DNA of 6,752 nucleotides from Candidatus Fermentibacterota bacterium (GTDB lineage: Bacteria > Fermentibacterota > Fermentibacteria > Fermentibacterales > JCC-6): the NCBI GenBank assembly GCA_030607835.1, contig JAUWJE010000106.1:1-6752 (forward strand), read 5' to 3'. A model generated the notes under the pieces. That model was not told where the DNA came from and searched no databases. It saw only the letters and a program-made list of their open reading frames with translations. Below, piece after piece: positions 1-5,459 of this stretch. A program made the position numbers and the translations under genes. Each line of letters starts with the position of its first letter. Positions within the stretch are counted from its first letter, which is position 1.

Positions 1-464
1 AACACAAATGGACTATCAGCTCTGATCTCAAATTCAATAATGGCGTCCTTTGTTTTTAGACGTGGTACTTCCAATGTATCATCGATTAGAATTCCATCTT
101 CAAAATCTGATTCCTCAGCAGGAACGAAGTATGTCGATGAAGGTATTCTGCCGTTTGAATCCTGCCGTTTCCTGTGTGAATGATTGTGCATTCGGCCCTT
201 GTATTTTCGCATCTGACGTTCAAGAGAATCAAACGCGTCATCAAACGCAATGTAGATATCATGCGATTTGGATTTTGAATCAAGTTTGAGATGATTTCCC
301 CGCAACTGTATATGAACATGATTTGTGCCTGAAGTTACTTCCAGAATTACATGTATATCATCTACTCCATTATAGAATCTGTTTATTGTATTCAATTTCT
401 TCTCAACATGCTCTCTCAGAGCATCAGTAAGGTTGAAATGTCTTCCACTGAGTTCTATGTTCAT
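1..464 (-). CDS. hpf: Ribosome hibernation promoting factor, long form (HPF/RaiA family), 3' part cut by window edge
   Basis: The frame opens with ATG at 464 and runs without a stop for 154 codons to the window edge, so the C-terminus is missing. Seen: residues 1-100 fit the S30AE/HPF fold, beginning MNIELSGRHFNLTDALREHV, with a beta-rich middle (VHIQLRGNHLKLD) and the family-typical helix FDDAFDSLERQMRKYKGR at 74-91. A polar, His/Arg-rich linker follows (about 92-130). Residues 133-154 (VPRLKTKDAIIEFEIRADSP then FV) match the opening of the C-terminal dimerisation domain of long HPF, though the usual Met-Ser/Thr entry is replaced by Thr-Lys. Known: HPF binds the 30S decoding centre in stationary or starved cells, and the long form dimerises ribosomes into 100S particles. 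The start is backed by AAGGGAG a few bases upstream (about 472-478). It follows gatD by 195 bp on the same strand. Family call is firm; the long form is inferred from the partial tail. Confidence 0.9.
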   Translation of the reverse strand, partial: MNIELSGRHFNLTDALREHVEKKLNTINRFYNGVDDIHVILEVTSGTNHVHIQLRGNHLKLDSKSKSHDIYIAFDDAFDSLERQMRKYKGRMHNHSHRKRQDSNGRIPSSTYFVPAEESDFEDGILIDDTLEVPRLKTKDAIIEFEIRADSPFV

Positions 465-471
465 CTAAAAC

Positions 472-478
472 TCCCTTC
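472..478 (-). promoter_or_regulatory. Ribosome binding site of hpf
   Basis: On the minus strand GAAGGGAG precedes the ATG at 464 with about seven bases between the purine-rich core and the start. It fixes the start codon of hpf. Confidence 0.7.
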
Positions 479-520
479 GAAAAGATACCATCCAGGTCGT
501 GGCACAAAAAAGAACAACTG

Positions 521-569
521 AAAAAAAATACTGTCCCCCATATGCTTTTTGAGCACACCCCGGACAGCA
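521..569 (-). terminator. Rho-independent terminator between gatD and hpf
   Basis: In the minus-strand transcript, CTGTCC (567-562) pairs with GGACAG (536-531), extended outward by a G-U and a U-A pair. After a 4x4 internal loop, TGTGC (557-553) pairs with GCATA (545-541) with one G-U, around a 7-base A-rich loop. The hairpin is followed at once by eight Us (528-521). It lies 92 bp after the gatD stop codon, so the simplest role is ending the gatE-gatD transcript. It also lies upstream of hpf and downstream of the promoter candidate at 601-629, so it could instead attenuate hpf. Confidence 0.7.
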
Positions 570-600
570 GGCGATTCGTTACTGTGTTTATCACAAATCA

Positions 601-629
601 ATAATATTGTTCCAGTACTATGAGGTCAA
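601..629 (-). promoter_or_regulatory. Candidate sigma-70 promoter upstream of hpf
   Basis: On the minus strand TTGACC (629-624) and TATTAT (606-601) are separated by exactly 17 bases; each hexamer matches the consensus at five of six positions. Transcription would begin near 594, giving a leader of about 130 bases before hpf. The -10 box sits inside the 11-base odd palindrome CAATATTATTG (609-599), which might be an operator or chance. The terminator hairpin at 521-569 lies within the predicted leader. No experimental support; the call rests on motif match and spacing only. Confidence 0.5.
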
Positions 630-659
630 CACCTTGAATCAACCCCCCATACTCAAAGT

Positions 660-2033
660 TTATCTTTTGTATTTTTTAATGAAATCCTCAACTTCAGGAA
701 TCCCTCCCTGGAGGATAAGATATCCGTTATGGCACTCTCTTTCTGTGATTTCTCCTGCAACCGGTGTCAGCATTATTTTTTTGACTTCCTCGCGATCATG
801 ACTCTGTCCCAGAGCCCAGCAGAGTTTTACATAGGCTACTTCAGGAAGCATGTTCGACGCCGGTATGACTCCGAGATCCATCATATCACGACCTGTATCA
901 TAAACAAACATCTGAACGTAACCCCAGAGAGTTTGAACTGTCATGTAGATGTGAACACCTTTGTCGCAGGCCTTCTTAAGCACTGGATAAAGAGGTTTGT
1001 TCACATGCCCAAGTCCTGTTCCCGCAATAATTATACCCTTGTAATCGTTATCGATGAGTGATTCGATGATATCGGGTTTCATATTGGGATAATAGTATAC
1101 TATTGAGACTCGATCATCGAAGGATGTATTTATCCTGACTTTCCTGTCGTTTCTTCTCTTCCTGCAGTCATCCTTCAGTATTACGAACTTGTCCCTTTCA
1201 ACCATTGCGAGGGGGATGTCTCCTATAGTGCGAAATGTTGACCTGTAAGATGAGTGCATTTTACGCACCCTGGTTCCTCTGTGAAGGAGACAATACTGAT
1301 CGCTGGTCGGACCGAACATGCAGACCATTACTTCGGCTATATCACTTCTCGCAGCAGTATAGGTGGCATTTATGAGATTTATTGCTGCATCGCTGGAGGG
1401 TCTGTCACTCGATCTCTGTGATCCGACCATAACAATCGGAACTGGAGAATCCTGAACCATGAAAGAGAGTATTGCCGAAGTATGGTGCATTGTATCAGTT
1501 CCATGTCCGATAACAATCCCATCTATCCCACCTTCGATTTCCTTTCCGATTGCTTCAGCTGTACCTTTCCACTGCTCCGGTCCCATATTTTCACTAAACA
1601 CACCATAGAGTTTTTCTGTTTTTAGATTGCAGATATCAGCCAGTTCAGGAACGGAACCGTAAAGTTCCCCAGGAGAAAACGCAGGTATCACTGCGCCCGT
1701 TCGATAATCAAGTCTTGAAGCGATTGTACCTCCGGTGCCAAAAAGCTTGACATTTTTTTTTGCAGGATCGAAAGGGAACTCCTTCTCTGGGATTTTATAA
1801 TGCGCTTCTGTGCGGCCTAGCTCTTTCATCGATTCTATTGTCTCGCCAGCAAGGCCGACATTATAGCCGTTGTGCAACTTGAGAACGATGTGGAATTCAT
1901 CTGCCGTTTCGGATCGAGGAAGAATTGTTCCTCTGAAGGAGCCACGTGTTGACTCTATTACCACATCACTCCAGACCGCAACTTTGAATTTTTTCAGGTA
2001 TGTAAGGCTTTTCCCCCTGTAACCCTTGTACAA
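660..2033 (-). CDS. gatD: Glu-tRNA(Gln) amidotransferase subunit D (archaeal-type GatD)
   Basis: GatD is the asparaginase-like subunit of GatDE: it releases ammonia from glutamine (or asparagine) and passes it to GatE, which makes Gln-tRNA(Gln). Seen in 457 residues: a short N-terminal beta-barrel domain (about 1-80, with HIVLKLHNGYNVGL at 48-61), which is typical of GatD and absent from plain asparaginases, then an AnsA/AnsB-type domain. Catalytic motifs are intact: FGTGGTIAS (98-106, nucleophile Thr103), DYRTGAV (109-115), HGTDTMHHT (177-185, Thr179 and Asp180), VGSQRSSDRPSSDAAINL (203-220) and the Lys258 region RGTRVRKMHSS. Length is normal for the family. The upstream neighbour is gatE, 58 bp away, which supports GatD over a free L-asparaginase. 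The start is uncertain: TTG at 2033 is the first listed candidate, but a perfect Shine-Dalgarno lies 21 bases before it; an in-frame CTG at 2045 is better spaced and would add four residues. Family call is secure. Confidence 0.95.
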   Translation of the reverse strand: MYKGYRGKSLTYLKKFKVAVWSDVVIESTRGSFRGTILPRSETADEFHIVLKLHNGYNVGLAGETIESMKELGRTEAHYKIPEKEFPFDPAKKNVKLFGTGGTIASRLDYRTGAVIPAFSPGELYGSVPELADICNLKTEKLYGVFSENMGPEQWKGTAEAIGKEIEGGIDGIVIGHGTDTMHHTSAILSFMVQDSPVPIVMVGSQRSSDRPSSDAAINLINATYTAARSDIAEVMVCMFGPTSDQYCLLHRGTRVRKMHSSYRSTFRTIGDIPLAMVERDKFVILKDDCRKRRNDRKVRINTSFDDRVSIVYYYPNMKPDIIESLIDNDYKGIIIAGTGLGHVNKPLYPVLKKACDKGVHIYMTVQTLWGYVQMFVYDTGRDMMDLGVIPASNMLPEVAYVKLCWALGQSHDREEVKKIMLTPVAGEITERECHNGYLILQGGIPEVEDFIKKYKR

Positions 2034-2049
2034 ATCAGAAGACAGCGTC

Positions 2050-2059
2050 GATCACCTCC
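2050..2059 (-). promoter_or_regulatory. Perfect extended Shine-Dalgarno of gatD
   Basis: The minus strand reads GGAGGTGATC, fully complementary to the usual bacterial 16S rRNA 3' end. From the end of GGAGG there are nine bases to the in-frame CTG at 2045 and 21 bases to the TTG at 2033. An in-frame TGA overlaps the motif (2054-2052), so no start further upstream is possible. It therefore limits the gatD start to CTG 2045, TTG 2033 or another weak codon close by. Confidence 0.75.
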
Positions 2060-2091
2060 AAAAACATTCTATTCAGATGTTATTTACTTTC

Positions 2092-4002
2092 CTACAGAAC
2101 CATGCTGTGAACAATTTCAGATACTTCTTTTCCATTAATCAGACCGTCAAATCTGTGCCTGATTCTACCTAAGATAAATCGCTTCAAAACATCCTGCTCA
2201 ATTTCAGAAGATTCACTGCCGGATAGAAGCTGCTTCACAGTCTCTCTGAGAATACTATTGTCGGGCAGATGGATTTCATCAGCAGCCATGGATATATCTT
2301 TCAATTCGGATCCGCGGGCATTTTCAAGAATGTGAACGACAGCCTCGATTGGTAAACATCTTCTACCTGCTTCAGCCAGGGATAATATCAGTATATCATC
2401 AGTTAAATCCGAAGCTCTCCCTCTTTTTCTCAGATGACTGAGTGTACTCAGGAAGAAGTGGATGAGAATATCGGGAGCATAGGGAGTCTCATTAACAGCA
2501 CGATCAAAAATATCTCTCAGCCTTGAAATGCTCATCTGTCGTGCTGATTCCTCCGGAACTCCGGAAGCAATATATCTCTTCACGCGTTCCCAAGGGCGCT
2601 CCGGAAGTGCAGACCTGATCCTCTCCATATGATCTACGCTGATTGCCAGCGGGGGAAGGTCGGTGTCAGGATACATTCTGTTCGGACCTGGAAGTATCCT
2701 TTCAAATCCGTTCGTTCCGTCAGGAAAAGACTGTCTTGTCTCGTTACATACGCCATCAATGGCTTCTCTTGCTCTGATCGTAATCTCACTGACAGCAGTT
2801 GAAATATCCTTGCCGATACCCCAAACGACCACAATACAGTCATTCTCAAACGCGCCGGTTGATTTCCTGATTATTTCCCACTCGGAAGCAGAGAAATTTC
2901 TTTCTTCTGAATCGGAATGCGCAATGTTTGGAAGTCTGTCCAGACATGCGATGACTCGAACACGATCTGATATCTCAGTGGCAAAAGTCTGTCCAGGCTG
3001 AGTGACCGTAGAGAGTATTCCCCTGTAGCCCCTGAGGACCAGCGCATGAAGTTCAAGACCGTTCGAAAGTGCCTCTGCAGCTGGCATATAATGTGTATCT
3101 GTCAGTGATTCCGTAATATTGAATGAGAATGATTCAAAAGATGAATGGGTTATCCCTCTTTTCGAAAGTTCGCTCTTAATTTCGAGAAGCATGACCTGAC
3201 GGAAGGCTTCATTGTGAACAAGGAGAGGAATAGTCGGAATTCTGGAAACACCTTTTATCTCAACCCGTTGACCTCCAGTGACTGAAACATTTACATCCTG
3301 CCTGGCGGCTCCAATCCCGCGACGAACCTTCCCCGATGCCCTGGCAAGGTTACTGAGTATCACTGCAACCTCAGCAACTTCCTGAGGTGTTACCATCTCC
3401 GGAGCTGTAACTGTCTCAATGAGCGGGATACCCAACCTGTCTGTAAGATAAACACGATCATGTCCCCTATCGCTCACTTCACGGCAAGCATCTTCTTCGA
3501 GCCCAAGTTGAATTATGCCTATTCGTCTGTCTCTGTATGGAATCCATCCGTCCACACCCAGAATAGTTGTTCTCTGGAATCCTGCAGGTATTGAACCATC
3601 AAGATACTGTTTCCTCTGAATATGAACCTCACTGATGAGTTTACAGTTGAGAAGCATTGTGATCTCGAGAGCTATATCGAGAGCCTGACTGTTCAATTCG
3701 AAGGGAGGAGAATCGTCCATCTCATAGGTACAGATGGAATCCTTGTTGATCTGATAGATAATCTCTTTTTTCGTCTTGAATTCCATCAGTGCAGTGCCGT
3801 CATACTCACCAAGCTCTGAGAGTGTTGGTCTCATATGTCGCAATATCTGGGCATCGAATGATTGCGAGTATGGAAGCACCGGGCAGCGGCAGAAGAGTTT
3901 TTTCTTCGTATCAAGCTGCTGATGTATTTCCAATCCGCTGCGCAGTCCGATCGAACTATAATCGGAGGATGTCATATCCTCCATTTTCCTGATCCGGATC
4001 AA
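2092..4002 (-). CDS. gatE: Glu-tRNA(Gln) amidotransferase subunit E (archaeal-type GatE)
   Basis: GatE phosphorylates the gamma-carboxyl of Glu on misacylated Glu-tRNA(Gln) and replaces it with ammonia supplied by GatD. Seen in 636 residues: the GatB/GatE kinase-transamidase core with GLEIHQQLD (23-31), LFCRCP (36-41), MRPTLSELGEYD (57-68), DGSIPAGFQRT (135-145), LGLEEDACR (166-174), DRLGIPLIE (188-196), RQDVNVSV (234-241) and VEIKGV (247-252). Residues about 290-440 form the AspRS-like GAD insertion that separates GatE from GatB, closing with MYPDTDLPP (443-451). The remainder is a helical tRNA-binding region with a YqeY-like tail to the stop. Length agrees with archaeal GatE. The TTG start at 4002 is chosen because AAGGAG lies six bases upstream; ATGs at 3984 and 3975 are less well served. 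gatD follows after 58 bp. No missing key residue or frameshift was noticed. Confidence 0.96.
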   Translation of the reverse strand: MIRIRKMEDMTSSDYSSIGLRSGLEIHQQLDTKKKLFCRCPVLPYSQSFDAQILRHMRPTLSELGEYDGTALMEFKTKKEIIYQINKDSICTYEMDDSPPFELNSQALDIALEITMLLNCKLISEVHIQRKQYLDGSIPAGFQRTTILGVDGWIPYRDRRIGIIQLGLEEDACREVSDRGHDRVYLTDRLGIPLIETVTAPEMVTPQEVAEVAVILSNLARASGKVRRGIGAARQDVNVSVTGGQRVEIKGVSRIPTIPLLVHNEAFRQVMLLEIKSELSKRGITHSSFESFSFNITESLTDTHYMPAAEALSNGLELHALVLRGYRGILSTVTQPGQTFATEISDRVRVIACLDRLPNIAHSDSEERNFSASEWEIIRKSTGAFENDCIVVVWGIGKDISTAVSEITIRAREAIDGVCNETRQSFPDGTNGFERILPGPNRMYPDTDLPPLAISVDHMERIRSALPERPWERVKRYIASGVPEESARQMSISRLRDIFDRAVNETPYAPDILIHFFLSTLSHLRKRGRASDLTDDILILSLAEAGRRCLPIEAVVHILENARGSELKDISMAADEIHLPDNSILRETVKQLLSGSESSEIEQDVLKRFILGRIRHRFDGLINGKEVSEIVHSMVL

Positions 4003-4008
4003 ATGATA

Positions 4009-4014
4009 CTCCTT
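4009..4014 (-). promoter_or_regulatory. Ribosome binding site that fixes the TTG start of gatE
   Basis: AAGGAG on the minus strand ends six bases before TTG at 4002. It sits only six bases beyond the outer end of the inverted-repeat arm at 4021, so folding of that repeat could affect access of ribosomes to gatE. Confidence 0.7.
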
Positions 4015-4053
4015 CCTATTGGGGCCGGGCCTAACATATAAACATTTTCTATT

Positions 4054-4062
4054 ATTCTATCA
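4054..4062 (-). promoter_or_regulatory. Possible extended -10 promoter for gatE
   Basis: The minus strand reads TGATAGAAT, that is TG, one base, then TAGAAT (five of six to TATAAT). There is no convincing -35 box 17 bases upstream. Transcription would begin near 4047, at the inner edge of the inverted-repeat arm, so this transcript would lack the other arm. Weak, motif-only evidence. Confidence 0.3.
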
Positions 4063-4104
4063 CCCAGACATGCACTTTTATTCGTGTGCCCTATCTGAAT
4101 GTAA

Positions 4105-4116
4105 GAGTAATTACTC
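4105..4116. promoter_or_regulatory. Perfect 12-bp palindrome, possible operator
   Basis: GAGTAATTACTC is a perfect palindrome in the centre of the inverted repeat, upstream of gatE. Such a site could bind a dimeric regulator, but no second copy was noticed in the window and chance cannot be excluded. Confidence 0.3.
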
Positions 4117-4142
4117 GACATAAATGTTTAAATGTTAGCCCC

Positions 4143-4178
4143 GACCCCTTCAACGACCCTTTCAACGGCCCCTTCAAA
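4143..4178. repeat. Three 12-bp tandem repeats over the stop codon of the regulator gene
   Basis: The plus strand carries gaccccttcaac, gaccctttcaac and ggccccttcaaa end to end. In the coding sense the unit is TTGAAGGGG(C/T)CG; being 12 bases long it puts a TGA in the same frame three times, the first being the real stop of the response regulator (4176-4174). The last copy overlaps the outer six bases of the inverted repeat, so the two structures may share an origin. Confidence 0.75.
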
Positions 4179-5451
4179 GATCCAGTTCCTTCAGACGGGA
4201 TAGAAGGGTTCTGTAGCTGACCTTCAGGATTCTTGCAGCTTCTTTTCTGTTTCCACCAGTATCCATGAGAGCCTTCTTTATAAGATCCTTTTCCCTGGAT
4301 TTAGCTGCTCTCGCTGATTCTTCAAGCAGTCCTTCCCCCGGTTTGACATCATCTATCTCAAGAATATCCGCATCAATTATTTTTCCTTCAGCAAGCGCTG
4401 CCGCACGAAGTATAATACTTCGGAGTTGACGAATATTTCCAGGCCACTTGAACCCTTTAAGTTTTTCTATTGCCTCAGGTGAAACAATCATTTCTTTGTA
4501 TCCTGAAAGATCAAGAAAATATCTTGTCAGCTCAGGTATATCCTCGATTCTTTCGCACAAAGGTGAAAGAGTCACGGGGAACTCTGCGATTCGGAAATAG
4601 AGATCCTTTCTGAAAGTACCCGCATCAGCCTCACTTTTAAGATTTCTGTTGCTTGCGGAGATCACCCGGGCATTTGTCCTGAGAATCTCTGAACCACCGA
4701 CTCGCGTATATTCTCTTTCCTGTAGAACTCTAAGGAGTTTCCCCTGAAGCACAGGATTCAGATCACCAACCTCATCAAGAAATATTGTTCCTCCCTGAGC
4801 AAGTTCAAATCTACCTGGTCTCGTTCTGTCAGCACCAGTGTAGGCTCCTTTTTCAGCACCAAACAGTTCACTCTCTATAAGATCAGCTGGAATTGCAGCA
4901 CAGTTAACCGGTACGAAGGGGCCATCTGAAAAGCAACTTTCATTATGTATAATTCTGGCAAGCAGTTCCTTGCCTGTACCACTCTCCCCAAGTACAAGAA
5001 TGGAAAGATCTGTCTGAGCACCCTTTCCGGCTCTTTTAATTGTCGATAGGAGTCCTTGTGACGACCCGATAAGGGATGTTCCTGATGCATGTACATATCT
5101 TCTCAGGAGTGACAACAGATCATCGAGATCAAAGGGTTTGGTGATAAAATCGCGCGCTCCCTCCTTCATTGCTTCAACTGCAAGATCTACTGTTCCAAAA
5201 GCAGTCATAAGAATAACAGGTACCCAGTGGCAGCATTCCCTTGACTTACGAAGTATATCCATACCATTAATTTTACCCGGAAGACAGATATCACTGAGTA
5301 GAATATCGAAGTTTCTTTTCTCAATACTCTTCAGGGCTTCGCTTCCAGAAGACACTGCGCAGACATTCCATCCATCTTCTTCAAGAGCAGTAGTCAGCAT
5401 ATTGCGCATGGCGCGCTTGTCTTCCACAACGAGAATGTTTTCAGCATGCAT
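4174..5451 (-). CDS. Sigma-54-dependent response regulator, NtrC family
   Basis: A phosphorylation-controlled AAA+ activator that would bind enhancer-like sites and open sigma-54 promoters. Seen in 425 residues, all three usual domains complete. Receiver (4-120): acidic pocket Glu10/Asp11, phosphoacceptor Asp54, Thr83 and Lys105; the loop after Asp54 (DICLPGKINGMD) is one residue longer than usual. AAA+ domain (about 125-355): Walker A GESGTGKE (155-162), ESELFG (193-198), sigma-54 contact loop GAYTGA (202-207, a common variant of GAFTGA), Walker B IFLDE (223-227), arginine-finger region FRKDLYFRI (280-288) and PGNIRQL (337-343). Fis-type helix-turn-helix (about 390-423): GGNRKEAARILKVSYRTLLS. 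ATG at 5451 follows the kinase stop by 8 bp, so the pair is co-transcribed. The target genes and signal are unknown, so no symbol is given. Confidence 0.96.
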   Translation of the reverse strand: MHAENILVVEDKRAMRNMLTTALEEDGWNVCAVSSGSEALKSIEKRNFDILLSDICLPGKINGMDILRKSRECCHWVPVILMTAFGTVDLAVEAMKEGARDFITKPFDLDDLLSLLRRYVHASGTSLIGSSQGLLSTIKRAGKGAQTDLSILVLGESGTGKELLARIIHNESCFSDGPFVPVNCAAIPADLIESELFGAEKGAYTGADRTRPGRFELAQGGTIFLDEVGDLNPVLQGKLLRVLQEREYTRVGGSEILRTNARVISASNRNLKSEADAGTFRKDLYFRIAEFPVTLSPLCERIEDIPELTRYFLDLSGYKEMIVSPEAIEKLKGFKWPGNIRQLRSIILRAAALAEGKIIDADILEIDDVKPGEGLLEESARAAKSREKDLIKKALMDTGGNRKEAARILKVSYRTLLSRLKELDL

Positions 5452-5459
5452 CTTTTACC

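Larger units (their letters stand above)
4021..4148. repeat. Long inverted repeat (MITE- or BIME-like element, or leader hairpin)
   Basis: The arm at 4021-4047 and the reverse complement of 4122-4148 agree at 24 of 27 positions. Both begin GGGG at the outer end and share the core CTAACAT(A/T)TAAACATTT; the mismatches lie at the 5th, 10th and 18th base. The centre (4048-4121, 74 bp) contains the palindrome at 4105-4116. The layout, 128 bp with terminal inverted repeats and no reading frame, suits a miniature transposable element or a paired REP-type repeat. The only flanking duplication is TT on each side, which is not informative. As RNA it would form a long stem ending just ahead of the gatE ribosome binding site. 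The repeat is certain; its nature is not. Confidence 0.75.

Noticed and set aside
50..319. Short open frames overlapping the hpf region on both strands
   Set aside because: They are in other frames from the well-supported HPF reading frame and have no family features.
499..506. TGGCAC on the plus strand as a sigma-54 -24 element
   Set aside because: No TTGC-type -12 element follows at the required spacing and no plus-strand gene lies downstream.
660..2033. Annotation as a plain L-asparaginase
   Set aside because: The N-terminal GatD domain, the SSDRPSSDAAINL-type motif and the adjacent gatE favour GatD.
2092..4002. Annotation as GatB of GatCAB
   Set aside because: The protein is longer than GatB, carries the GAD insertion and the MYPDTDLPP motif, and is paired with GatD; no gatA or gatC is nearby.
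4070..4090. GCAC...GTGC hairpin in the centre of the inverted repeat
   Set aside because: Only four paired bases around a ten-base loop; too weak to call.
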